From Hemerocallis citrina (Eukaryota; Streptophyta; Magnoliopsida; Asparagales; Asphodelaceae): a DNA stretch of 64,000 bases. The position numbers were made by a program, and so were the translations under genes. The notes under the pieces are model-generated. The model made no database searches and was not told the origin of the DNA. It saw only the letters and a program-made list of their open reading frames with translations. The DNA lies in contig CM030358.1 of assembly GCA_017893485.1 (NCBI GenBank), forward strand, positions 256,678,477 to 256,742,476, in the 5' to 3' direction. This document shows, in pieces, positions 1-10,808 of the stretch; position 1 is the stretch's first letter, and every line of letters starts with the position of its first letter.

Positions 1-1080
1 ATTAAATCCAAGAAAATTTTGAGGTATTCCCTAGTAAGTTTAGTATCAGCAAATATAATTTCATAATTTTCCAACATAGATAGTGTAGTCAAATAAAATC
101 AGAAAACAGCAAGATACAGCAGATTTGGAAATCTGTAATCATAAACACAACCGTACTAAAATAGCAATAGATTACAAAATATAAATCGAAATCCAGTTCC
201 GTCAAAAGGTTGATAAAATAGATACAGTAGGATACAATTCTTATTCACAAAGTTTTTATCAAAAGTAAGTAGAATCAGGTTGAAATTAAGGTTCTTTGCT
301 GAACAGTATGAAAATTTTGTAAGTATGGTAGTTGTTTACAAGTATAGAATAATTTATAAAAGTTATCAATTAAATCTAAAAAAAGTTGGGGTTAATCCCA
401 ATCAAGTCAAGTTGTACTCAGAAAAATATTGGATCAAAAAAATTACCTTTAACATCAGTATAAAAATAAATAACCATACAGAATCCATAAAAAATAGAAG
501 CTGAAATTTCCTACACATTTGTAGTAAAACAGCAATAACTTGCAACTCACAAATTGAAACTGAGATCTGTCAGAAATTCTGGAAAGTAGAAAGAATTCTC
601 TATAATTCATTTTCATAAATAATTTTCATATACTGACCTTAATTGGGTCAAAAATACTGAACAAAAAGGGTAACAATAAGGATAGAATTATTCTTCATGT
701 ATAAAATCAACTAGATCATATGAAACACATCTAAATCATAACAAAACGTGAAATAGGATATACTAGATGTCCAACCAACATGGTATAGGCTATTTAATAA
801 GTCTACAACAAGTTATACTACTACTAACACATCAAGCATACAAGATCATACAACACTCCATAAATCACGAACACATGCATGTATACATCAAGAATCCATT
901 ATATCTAAGTTATTTCATGTCGTGTGTGTAATGAGACAACTACGGGCGGATCAACACGTAGAGATAATATATAACAGTGGTTTTGCACAAGAATTGTCTC
1001 TAGAACACAACTACACTACATGCGGTATTTAGTACTTGTATATGCAACAGAAAAGTATACAAGTTACTTGCCTTGAAATT
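1..1080. other. AT-rich DNA, no gene seen
   Basis: AT-rich sequence with short open frames only and no recognisable domain. I found no repeat terminus, target-site duplication or splice-bounded exon here. The window may begin inside a mobile element whose start lies to the left. Confidence 0.5.
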
Positions 1081-1132
1081 GGTGACGAATATAACGAGAG
1101 AATAACGGGAATAGATTTCCGGGTGACGAGCA

Positions 1133-1498
1133 CGATCGGCACGGATCTCAATGTTGATGATCAACCAACGATCGGACGGATCGGCACGGATCTTGATGAT
1201 GATCAAGATTAAGGAAGATCGACCGCAGAGATTCAACGATCAAGATCAAGATGAAAGATCAGATGGCCCAGATTTCCCTGATAATGAAGATGATGATGAT
1301 GATCAAGCAGATCCGGCGGTCAAGATCAAGGGATCAGGAAGATGATCATCATGATCGTGATGATCAAGAGGAGATCGGACGGCCCAGATCACACTGATGG
1401 CAATGATGATCAAGATGATCGACGATCGGACAGTTCAGATTGATCCGAATGTTGATGATGATCAAAATCAATCAGATGGTCCAGATTTCAATTGATCA
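1133..1498. repeat. GATC-dense degenerate repeat tract
   Basis: About 26 GATC tetramers by eye count in roughly 375 bp, mostly in words such as GATGATC, CAAGATC and GATCGGAC. Between one and two would be expected in random sequence. The words recur irregularly, so this is a degenerate simple repeat and not a perfect tandem array. Short open frames across it are rich in Asp and Ile/Met, as the repeat dictates, and are not taken as genes. Similar CGGACGGTC/GATC words occur in leaders of some plant retroelements, so it may be part of an LTR or leader read on the minus strand. Confidence 0.6.
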
Positions 1499-1505
1499 AA
1501 TAGCC

Positions 1506-2040
1506 ACACTATCAATGGTTGGCTCTGGCTTGGTGGTGGACGGCGACAGGACAGGGCAGCCACGGCGAGGCAGGTGGCGCACTCAAAGGTAGTCGACGGC
1601 GGTCGACTGGCAGAGCTTCGACGACAGGATGGTGGCTCGAGGGGGAACTCTGTAATGGCAACGAGCTCGGGAGGTGCTGGCGGTTGAGCAGCAGAGTGAC
1701 GACGGGGGCAGCCATGTCGGAGATGGAGGAGGAGGAGGATCGGGAGTCGATGACAGATGGTGTCGGGACCGAGGATGAAGAGGCTTGAGTTGCGACAATG
1801 GCGGGGGTCGGAGATATACAGTCGAGGGGCGACTGCGGCGGCTCAAAGGGAGGTGAAAGAGGATGAGGGGGATGTAGGGACAGACGCGAGGAGGAGGTCG
1901 GAGGTTCGATTGGATGGTGGAGAGGGCAGAGGATGGGAGGTAGGGGAAGGTGAATAGGGGTAGGGGGTTAGGCAGCGGGTTAAACAGCAGGGGTGATTAA
2001 GTTAAGATTATAGGGTTTGACAGGGTTTATATAGGATAGA
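1506..2040 (-). other. GC-rich island with minus-strand TATA-like box; possible LTR or leader
   Basis: GC-rich, purine-skewed block inside AT-rich DNA. It is followed on its right by a minus-strand TATA-like CTATATAAACCC at about 2023-2034, so a minus-strand transcript could start near 1995 and run through the island into the GATC-dense tract. The layout (AT-rich flank, TATA, CCCTAA-like words, GC-rich block) resembles the Ty3/gypsy LTRs further right, but the sequence is not the same family. No matching terminus or TSD was found. Its open frames are low-complexity Pro/Ser/Arg and show no domain. Confidence 0.35.
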
Positions 2041-2329
2041 AATGGGTATAGGGTTATAAAATCCAATAAGAGATATAGGATTATAGAAAAATAAATGAAT
2101 AAATAGACCAATAATAATATAGTAACACAATTAATCAATTTGTATGCATCAAATTAATACTCAAATACTACTAAACACAATAAGATGTATGACCTCACAA
2201 AAGATCAAGACTGTATTTGAATCGAACCAAAATAAGGAGCAAAATAATATTACATATTATTTAATTAAATAAAATGGTATACATAAATCCATACTCCAAT
2301 AAAAATACAATATAGATTACGATCTATAA

Positions 2330-2600
2330 GAGCATCCACAGTGGTTTCTTATATTTGACAAATTGCCATTTTATAGCAAATCGATCGCTGCAGTGGTTTT
2401 CTATTTTTCCATTTTTTAGCAAATCTGCTATATTCGTTTCTCATATATGAGAAACAGAATAGCGATTCTCAAATTTTGAAAGACGGTACAACATATACCA
2501 TCCGGTATATGTTATACCGTCTCATTAATTTTTTATTTTTTTTTTTAAAGTGGGTCGGACGATATAACATATTGTTTTCCCCACCTACCAAGTCAAATAC
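2330..2600. mobile_element. One-ended MITE of the GAGCATC type (PIF/Harbinger-like)
   Basis: Begins GAGCATCCACAGTGG directly after TAA, as expected for a PIF/Harbinger-type MITE with a TAA/TTA target duplication. The subterminal GCAAATCGATCGCTGCAG resembles the subterminal sequence of the complete element at 9883-10626. A 40-bp imperfect palindrome lies at 2482-2521 (GACGGTA.../...TACCGTC, 18-bp arms, 4-nt loop). No matching right terminus was seen, so the element is truncated or its end has decayed. The right limit given is approximate. Confidence 0.55.
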
Positions 2601-2692
2601 ATTTCTTTCCTTCTCTGTTTTTAGGTAGTTACTGGGCTGATGCACCCACTTGATTTGTTCATGGCATATACTTGATATTGGCTGATACTTGA

Positions 2693-3697
2693 CTTTTTTT
2701 TTGGAGTGCCAGATACTTTGTATGCTTTGTATATTGACTACAGTTGACTTGATCATGGCATATACTGTGTTCAGTGGCTGATACTTGATTTTTTCTGATA
2801 CAATTACCCTTCGTTGAGATGATGCACATAGCTGTGTAGCTGTATTTTCCCTTCAGATCTGTTTCATGCCAAAACCTGTTGGTTTTTTTGAAGTTTATAG
2901 CTGTGTAGCTGTATTTTCCCTTCATATCTGTTGCTATTTGGGTGTGGCATATACCTCATTTTGGCTGATAGTTGATTTTTTATTTTTTGGGAAGTGGCAG
3001 AAACTTTGTATGCTTTGTATGTTCACTACAGTTGACTTGATCATGGCATATACTATGTTTAGTGGCTGATACTTGATTTTTCTTGATACAATTAAGTGAT
3101 TTTTTCTGATACAATTACCCTTCTTTGAGCTGATACAATTAAGTGATTTATGAGGGAATGCATATATTTGATTTTGGAAGAGGTGGGGGTTTGTGATGGT
3201 TGCATCTATTTTGGCGTGGCAATCAACTGCAGCTATAGTACCACACCAACACACTTATGCTTGATACATTTATGCTCCCCCACTGAAGATGTTGTGATCA
3301 TTTGAGAACCTTGTCTTATGGAATCATGTGATTTCTGAGCCTACTTAAGTTCATTTCATGAACATAATCATCCTCTTTGTTATCTTTGCTTTATGTTATC
3401 TAATAAATCTGAGGTAAATTCATCTAACTTTATGTATTTTTTACGAGTGAGCTATCTACAAACTCATATGAAGAGATGCAGCAGTAGCAGATGCAACAGT
3501 AGTTGGTTTTGGCTGATAGTTGATTTTTTAAAGTGTGAGAACCTCTTGTTATATGCCACAGGATCGGTACGTCAGATGAAGAGATGCAGCAGTATCAGTA
3601 GTTGATTTTGGCTGAGAGTTTTTTTTTTTTTTGGAGTGCTAGATATTTTGTATGCTTTGTATGTGAACTTCAATTTACTTCATCATGGCATATACTT
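2693..3697 (+). repeat. Three copies of a ~74-bp dispersed direct repeat
   Basis: A unit containing GTATGCTTTGTATRTT, then TTGACTTGATCATGG and CATATAC, occurs at about 2693-2767, 2984-3057 and 3624-3697. Copies 1 and 2 are close matches and copy 3 is more diverged. The flanking phrases GGCTGATACTTGATTTTT and TAGCTGTGTAGCTGTATT also recur (2835 and 2898). This suggests local duplication of a longer segment followed by decay. No coding sense. Confidence 0.6.
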
Positions 3698-4244
3698 CAT
3701 TTTGGTTGATAGTTGATTCAACTGATGGTTGAATGGTGGTAAAAGATCATTCTTTTGGATCGTTAGTATTTTGTGAACAGAGCACAGTTATGCGAATAAT
3801 GTGTATCGAATATTTTTCTCCTTTATGAAATGAAAGGTTGTAGTTGTATACACTACCATATGTCATCTTCAATCATTTTAGTAATCTTTCTTATTTATTT
3901 GGCATAGTTGATTTTACTTTACTTGTTAATTCTTCTTCTAGCAAGATGATGAGCTTAAATCTTGGTTTCTCAAATAGGTTTCCATCTACCAACAGCTCTG
4001 TGCTCTGTGCCAAGGCATACATGCTTTTACAGGTTGGCATGCCAAAACATGTTTAACTTTTTTTTTTCTTCACCTGCTCACTTTAACGCTTCAAGTAACC
4101 AGTGAAAGTAATGATAAAATATCCTTTCTTTTGATAATGAATTTAAGCTTTTGATCTGTGTACGTACAACAAGAAATGTAATCTATTTGTAGAATTTATT
4201 CAAAAAATGAAACTTTCTTAAACTCAATTTTTGCTATTTTGACT
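3698..4244. other. AT-rich DNA with weak exon-like words, nothing firm
   Basis: Around 3940-4030 there are splice-like words (a pyrimidine tract plus CTAG before 3943 and ACAG followed by GTTGGC at 4028) framing short open stretches. I could not assign a frame, family or partner exon. Confidence 0.3.
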
Positions 4245-4259
4245 GGTCACTACAAGAAA

Positions 4260-4780
4260 AACCCTTTTTCGCAACGCCAAATGTCGTTACTAAAACTCGT
4301 TTGTCGTTGCGAAAAATATTTTTGGCAACGACATTTGTCGTTGCAAGGTCGTTGCGCGTCCGGGCGTCGCGAAAGATTTTGACTACGACTTGCTGTCGTT
4401 GCCAAACATAGATTTTTTCGCAACGACATTGCCGTTGCAATATATTTTGTCGTTGCCATACCTAATTCCACCCGTGCTATGGTATAAAATCAATCGCAAC
4501 AACCTTTGTCGTTGCCAAACATACTTCATATATTTGGCAACGACTCATGTCATTACTAAAGATATTTTTTTCGCAATGAATTATTGTCGTTGCCTTACAT
4601 TTTCTATTTTGGCAACGACTACTGTCGTTGACAAAGCTCGACTGTTTTGCAATTATTTTTATAATTGTATTGCATTATTTGTATTTTGGTAACAACTATA
4701 GTCGTTGCTAAAGCTACCAATTGTCGTTGCGAAAGTTTAATTCTTTTCGAGACAAATTATATATTGTCGTTGCATCAGCC
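4260..4780. repeat. CACTA subterminal repeats, left end
   Basis: Many TCGTTGCCA, TCGTTGCGA and GCAACGAC words in both orientations over about 500 bp next to the left terminus. The counterpart at the right end is 9110-9345. In characterised En/Spm elements such arrays bind the element's TNPA protein. Here that function is inferred from position only. Confidence 0.75.
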
Positions 4781-5209
4781 CTATCCAAACTAGCATACAC
4801 TTCAAAAACATTAAAAACCAACATCATTCCAAAAACTATAATATTAACCTTGTCCAACATATTACATTTATGTCACATATAAGAAGCAATGCCCAAAATA
4901 TTACAACCATCAACTTCTCAAAAAGATATCTAAGTATCTCATAATCATTTCCATTGTGCATAATAAGCTTAACCATGTTTTCTAATATTCTCTTGACATC
5001 TAAACATTGCAACAAAATTGGATGCACGATTGAAAGAACTGAATCAACTTAGAACAAAAGAACATTTTGGGATGAATATTCTCAGAAAATACAAGTAGCA
5101 AAAAATTGGGGTTGATGTTGGAGAGTTAATAACCTCAACCAACAGCTAACTCATATAAGATATAACTAAATCATACACTGTCAAAATATATACAAAAATA
5201 TATGCTCCC

Positions 5210-6880
5210 GGACCAATGGCTTCATTCCCTAATTCTCCAAATACAGTTCCTTCTCGTGGTACCTACATATTTGAAATAATGATTAGTCCAGCAGTATACA
5301 ATGAAACTATGAAAGATTGCCAAAACTATTGGAACCTGTATGCACAAAACAATACAGCATAATAGTGCCACTAAAATTAATAGTACCTTGATCATTCGAG
5401 GAATTTCATGCACCTCTATTTGTGAGTTTTCAACATATACTGTAAATATTACTGTAAATTTTCAACATATACTATCATTTAATGTAAAGAAAGAAGGAAT
5501 TGATTGTAACAATAGTAGATACATCTCACTACAATGAGCCTCATGCATTGGACTGTAGTGGCATTGCTCTCGTCGGTCCTATCATTTATAGCTTCCTCAA
5601 AAATTTTGTGCATCTCCTCCTTTAAAAATTACAGTAGATAAAATTCTAATTAATAACTAAATAACTGAAACTAATTTAAGCAATTAATACATGATTACAA
5701 CACCTGTAGATTATATACCTACATATCTATATAATAAAACACAAAGAAAGCTATCAAGTGGCTCTCCTTCAATCCCCAAAAAAATCAAAGGCCTAGATCT
5801 AACCTCACAAAACATATTTTCCCCCCAAAACTCAAATTCAAATCCCCCACCCAAAACAACTTCTATATTTATTTAATTCTCTCTCTCTCTCCTTCCCTCC
5901 TCTATTCAAAAAATTAAGAAAATAAATTTTTTTAAAAATTTTTAAAAATTAAAAATTAAAAAACTAAAAAATTTAAAAATTTAACAACTTTAAAAAAATT
6001 CAAAAAAAACCATATAATATGTTTTTTGCTCTATATTTGCTATTTCAATTAATTTGTTAGACTTCTAAAACTATTTTATATGTTCAAATAAGATGCACTG
6101 TGCCAAAGACGTGCAGTAGGCACGTGTCAACGGGCAAACCTAGAATAAAACTTACCTGCAATAAACATTAGAAGGTTGTCCTTCAATCCTGCATATTGAG
6201 AAAGAGATAATGACATCAATACCTGAAATATACATGCATTTATAAATTTAAAAATAGCCTAAAATTGTCATGGAGCTACATACAATGCAGAGATAAAACC
6301 TGTCTTTATTTTTAACTTATGTCTTGTTTAAAGTAAATGGCGATAACATTCAGATTAATTCAGATAATAAATACAATGTTGAATAAAATTCAGACCAACT
6401 ATATAAGTATCTAAGCTTCTTCTGCCAATATGCTTTACCTCTTTGTGGTTAAGGGGCCAAGAATTGGCAATAGCAACGGAGAACCATGGTGCATGGATCC
6501 TGCAAAATAGGGGAAGAACGAAAAAAAAAATTGTTTCTAGTTAAGTATCATTGTGTTTAGTCCTACGAAATGAATAATAGGGTAACTATGTTTGGCTATT
6601 AACGTTTACAATAGCAAGGAACAAATACCAAATTGATCGGCATAATAATAATATATATAGCTAATACGTGTTCAAAACGAGCATGCTTTGTCTTGTTCTC
6701 CAAGACTTTATGGGTGTTGTTATTTCCGTCATACACACGAAAAAAATCCTACATGCAAAATCCAACAATAATAATGAATCAGACCATTCCAAGAACCAGT
6801 ACCACCACTTGTGCAACAGAACATGAGAAAGAACGGCTGAAGAAGAATATCTGCATAAGCTAAATGATACCAAAAACATT
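5210..6880 (-). pseudogene. Exon-like captured host-gene segments inside CACTA element, unidentified
   Basis: Several minus-strand stretches look like exons with proper splice words. One is 6439-6499 (acceptor TTGCAG, donor GAG/GTAAAG; frame reads IHAPWFSVAIANSWPLNHKE). The next is 6156-6222 (acceptor TTTCAG, donor GCAG/GTAAG; frame begins VLMSLSLSQYAGLKDN). The two join in phase. Further open, possibly exonic pieces lie near 6800-6850, 5545-5619 (EEMHKIFEEAINDR) and 5214-5262 (VPREGTVFGELG), but the phase from 6156 into 5619 does not match, so an exon is missing or the copy is damaged. The Helitron at 5726-6143 sits in the presumed intron. I do not recognise the protein. Capture of a host gene is inferred from the setting. 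Confidence 0.4.
5726..6143 (+). mobile_element. Non-autonomous Helitron, 418 bp
   Basis: Starts TCTATATAATAAAACAC after an A at 5725 and ends CTAG at 6140-6143. The 3' end has the usual hairpin ACGTGC-AGTAG-GCACGT about 14 bases before CTAG. A second copy of the same family lies inverted at 33513-33943, and both share the internal CTCTCTCTC and AAATTTTTAAA tracts. The expected T after CTAG is A here, while the second copy has the expected T. There is no coding capacity, so RepHel protein would have to come from elsewhere. It lies inside the CACTA element and is therefore a later insertion, or was captured with the host-gene intron. Confidence 0.85.
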
Positions 6881-8523
6881 CAATAAAGAAATCGGAATTC
6901 AAATTGTCTTACTTATCATAAGATAATGAATTTAATATGGTTAGACCAATGCACATACCAACTTCATCTACAGCTTGGGTGAAAATCACCAACCATCCTG
7001 GCCTACCAATACAGGTATTAGATCAATTCAGATGTCTAACTTACCATATTTTGATGGCCATTTAATTAGCACACTAGCAATAGCAACATACAAAGTTCAT
7101 GATGGAGACCATTGCACCAACCCATTCCGTTTAATAAAATCTATTCAGAGATTAATTAAATTCATAATATCTTTTAACACTTCAAGGAAATGAAGAAAAA
7201 AATCAATTAAAAAACTGCTGCTCTGATCCAAAATTACAGTTACTGAAAACAGAAGGGAGAAAGACTACCGAAAACAACATTGACAATAGGATCTGAACTT
7301 TGCTTTGTGACAGAGATATGATCCAACAGAAGAGAGATAAGAGTATGCCTTGTGTGTAATAATAGAAGGAACTAATCTATTGTTGTAATTAGCGTTTAAC
7401 TTAGAAGACGCGGTAATATATTGCAACAAAATAGGTGTCCAACAAACAGGTAAATGGTGATCATTTCATACGCGAGAATAACTAGATTGTATGCTCTGCA
7501 CTTAATAGGGAAAGAAGAACTATATCAGATAAAAAGCAGGTGTATTTCACAATCATCATCAGAAAAGGTTGTTCATTTTTCTTAAAAAGTTATGCTCCAT
7601 GGAAATCATCTAGTATATGAGTATACGCAAATGCTATGCTCTCTAACATTAAAGCAGGCACTTCATCAGATAAAAAAGCAGGTATACTTCACAAATATCA
7701 GAAAAGGTCGTTCAATTTCCTAAAGGAAGTTAAATTCTGTCAATAACTTCGACTGAAAATAAAGTTTCGGCTAGCTAATTCTTACTTCAAACATTAAAGC
7801 GAAGAACAAAGAATCTTCTAAGTCAAGGAACATCCTCCAAATTATTTCCTAGGTGCATTTACAATCTAAGGAACATAAATTCTCAATCAAAAGATGATGA
7901 AGTTCCAAGACAGGTTACTTTTGCAACTAAAACTATCATTGCCCTATGGATATCGTTCAAATAGTAACTGATCTACTGTCAGATGATTGAATAAGAACAA
8001 TTAATAGATGATGAAGACGAATCTCACCAATTTTTAAAAAACACACGGAAAAAAAACAAGTGCTGTTTTGGACCTGTTATACAACTTGATTCTATCAGAC
8101 ATATAATTATGAATTATATATGTTGATATGCTTCTGCTTTGTTTCAATATTAAAGCCTAATGAGTCTAATTACTTGCATTGAAAAAAAGAGATCTGACCG
8201 TAGTAACTGAATAGTCATAATCAAGTCATTCCAACTACCGCTACTCAGTAACCAGATGATACCGCTCATAAAATCATTTCTCTGCATCTAATGAGAGCAT
8301 GTGAGAAAGGTGTTGTTATGTGTTGTGAAAATGGTGTGCGACCAATCAACCAAGCCCTACTCTCAAACAACATTTAAACTACAATTACATAATTAGTGGA
8401 GAGGGGCATCGTGAGAAAACGATAACTCTAACTAACATCACCAAAACTCTAAAAATTATCTTTTAATTAACTTGCATATCATCCCTTAAGTGTCGACAAA
8501 ATGAAAGACAATTGTGAAATTAC
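6881..8523. other. CACTA interior, no firm gene
   Basis: AT-rich interior of the CACTA element between the unidentified exon-like pieces and the IMP dehydrogenase fragment. It may include introns of captured genes. Nothing further could be assigned on either strand. Confidence 0.4.
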
Positions 8524-8955
8524 CTGTCCCCTACCCACAGCACAAACCTCCTGTGTTGTACAAATCGACCCCGACCCCATCCCCACTCTCAACCCATCAA
8601 CCCCGGCCTGAATAAAATTTTGTGCCTGCCCCATAGTCACCACATTCCCCCCAATCAAATCCACCTCCCCAAACCTCCCCTTCACATACTTAATCATATC
8701 AATCTGATAACTCGAGTTCCCTTGTGAACTATCCACCACAATCACATTCGCCCCCGCACTCACCAATGCGACGCAGGGGATGGAGAGGGGGAGGTGCTTC
8801 GAGATGCGAGTCGAGAGATCGACGGCGTCGGTGGGGAAGTCGATGAAACCGGGGTGGAAGATGACGTCATCGTAGGTTTAGGAGTAGCCTTGGGAGAATA
8901 GGCGAGCGGCGGTGAAGCCGTCATCGAGGACGGAGGAGTCGAGGTGGTTGTTCAT
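8524..8955 (-). pseudogene. Captured IMP dehydrogenase fragment (exon 1 fused to catalytic-core exon)
   Basis: IMP dehydrogenase oxidises IMP to XMP in guanine nucleotide synthesis. On the minus strand the frame opens at 8955 with MNNHLDSSVLDDGF, followed by the family's N-terminal [21 protein letters not shown] and LSTR...PLSIPCVA. It then jumps straight to [35 protein letters not shown] and [19 protein letters not shown], ending at GRGQ before a splice-donor-like GTAATT. The Cys in SICTT corresponds to the active-site loop cysteine. About 170-200 residues normally between these blocks, including the CBS pair, are missing, and an in-frame TAA follows FSQGYS. So it is a dead, internally deleted fragment with no C-terminal half. 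It lies near the right end of the CACTA element, consistent with transduplication. Identity of the fragment is clear; how it was captured is inferred. Confidence 0.9.
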
Positions 8956-9370
8956 GGCTGTGGGTTTCTAGGGTTTTAGGATGGAGTTGGCGAGGGAGAG
9001 GCGGCGAATGAGGAGAAGGAACCGATCTGAATTTTTATGTCACCGTTTACATTATACAACCTTTTCATCTTTCTTAATTATTAAGTTAATTTTTTAATTT
9101 TTTTTTATATTTTTGGCAACAATACTGTCGTTGCAGTAGATATAAGGAACTATACGCAACGACATTTATCGTTTCCAATTTACACACAATCTGGCACAAC
9201 GACATTTATCGTTTCCAATTTACACACAATCTGGCGGGATGTGCAAAGGCCCGGAAAAATTTTATTTTATTTTTAGCAACGACTTTTGCGTTGCTGTAAC
9301 TAATTTTCACAACGACTAAAAAGTCGTTGCCAAAACCTCGTTGCGAAAAAGGGTTTTTCTTGTAGTGGGT

Positions 9371-9879
9371 CATGTTTTGACCTGACCTGTGTGTTTTGCA
9401 GTCTCATTGGGCAAAATTTTGTACGTGTAAACAATTAAACATAATATGTTTCTATTAACTTTTTCTTCAATTTTACAATTGCTTGCATTTGACTTCATTA
9501 CTTGTTGGCATTAGTTGTTGGTCTTAAGTGACCCTGCTTACCTGAACACCTTAACCTAAAAAATGAGCAATATTGTATTCTCTAAAACATCAGACATTGC
9601 CTTAGGATGAGTTATTGCTGTCTAAAGCATTAATAGGTATTTGCTAAAATATTTATCTCCTATTTTAGCAAATTTCTGTTCAAGTTTGTTGCATTTAACC
9701 CTAAAATCTAGATAGAAATGACTACAATTTTCATTCTCATAAATTTTACAATCATATGATACACTGACAACAATGAATATAAACCCCATTGAAAGTTGCG
9801 ATCAATTGCCAAAGAAATTTCACAACAACATCAACTACTTGTTTATACCCATTCAGTTAAGCACAAATAAAATTCACCA
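9371..9879. other. Intergenic AT-rich DNA
   Basis: No gene, repeat end or conserved motif seen between the CACTA element and the next MITE. Confidence 0.5.
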
Positions 9880-10629
9880 TTAGAGCATCTGTAGTCGTTG
9901 AATGTAAAAATATCCATATATGGATAAATAGAAATAGAAATCCAACTTTTGCTGCACTCGTGCAAAGCTATTTTTTAGCTAAGACGGCACACGAAGTGCC
10001 GTCGGAGCGCACGTGAAGAAAAAATAATATATTTTAAAGGGTCGGAGAAGGAAAAAAAAACAAAAAAAAATTTCAAGCCAAATGGGACGGACGGCACTTC
10101 ATGTGCCGTCCAAGAGCCCAGGTGGCTTTTTTGTCATCTTCCATTTTTTGGAATTTGCAAAAAAAAAATTCAATAATTACAAAAAAATTTCAAAAAATTA
10201 CGAAAACATTTCAGAAATTGCAAAAAAAATTAAAAAATTGCAAAAATATTTTCAAAAATTGCAAAAAAAATTTAAAAATTACAAAAACCTCCGGACGGCA
10301 CTTCAAGTGCCGTCCGAGGATTTCGGCAGCGACCCTTTTTGGCGATATAATTTATGCGATAAATTAATTAATTTTTCAAGTGCCGTCCGACGAATAAAAA
10401 ATTATTTTTTTCAAACGGACGGCACTTCAATAAAAAATTAATTTTTTTTGTCAGACGGCACTCGAAGTGCCGTCACTCATATATGGATAAAAGTTAAACG
10501 GATTCTCATATATAGCAATCTACTGTAGTGAATTATCGATAATATGGATAAATAGCAAACGACTGCAGCGGTTTTTTTAGCCATTTATCCATATTATCGA
10601 TATATAGATAACGACTACAGATGCTCTTA
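9880..10629. mobile_element. PIF/Harbinger-type MITE with reiterated internal palindromes, TSD TTA
   Basis: Perfect terminal inverted repeats GAGCATCTGTAGTCGTT at 9883 and its reverse complement ending at 10626, bounded by TTA on both sides (9880-9882 and 10627-10629). The 744-bp interior is AT-rich with AAATTGCAAAAA-type words and holds four near-perfect palindromes built on GACGGCACTTC/GAAGTGCCGTC at 9983-10003, 10090-10110, 10294-10314 and 10454-10474. Two half copies lie at about 10376-10391 and 10417-10430. There is no transposase. Open frames across it are Lys/Asn-rich translations of the AT tracts and are not genes. Confidence 0.9.
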
Positions 10630-10808
10630 CATAGTAGATTAAAACTAGGTGAGTAACTTCACCATGGCTGTATACATACATCCTCCAAACTGAGTAACTT
10701 CACCATTACATAACAGATCATACAACATACAAAATTACAAAATAGCAAATACAAAATACATAAGTTAAACTTCATACTACAGGAGACACCACCACCACCA
10801 CCGCACTA
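10630..10808. other. Short spacer and 3' flank of the GRF-finger gene
   Basis: AT-rich, with a small direct repeat GAGTAACTTCACCAT at 10651 and 10691. It would hold the 3' untranslated region of the minus-strand gene to its right. Confidence 0.4.

Larger units (their letters stand above)
4245..9370. mobile_element. Non-autonomous CACTA (En/Spm) transposon, 5.1 kb, TSD GGT
   Basis: Terminal inverted repeats start CACTACAAGAAAAACCC at 4248 and end with the reverse complement at 9367. The inverted match continues through CTTTTTCGCAACG. The 3-bp target duplication GGT is exact (4245-4247 and 9368-9370), which is the rule for CACTA elements. Both subterminal zones (about 4260-4780 and 9110-9345) carry many copies of TCGTTGC/GCAACGA in both orientations, as expected of the sites bound by a TNPA-like protein. 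No transposase_21 or TNPA exons are visible inside. The interior instead holds captured gene pieces on the minus strand and a Helitron, so it is a gene-capturing, non-autonomous element that would need a transposase in trans. Confidence 0.93.

Noticed and set aside
1512..1957. Overlapping open frames in the GC-rich island
   Set aside because: Low-complexity Arg/Pro/Ser/Glu translations open on both strands at once. No family resemblance.
10082..10441. 119-codon Lys/Asn-rich frame
   Set aside because: Lies wholly within a MITE with exact ends and TSD, and is made of AAAATTGC-type words.
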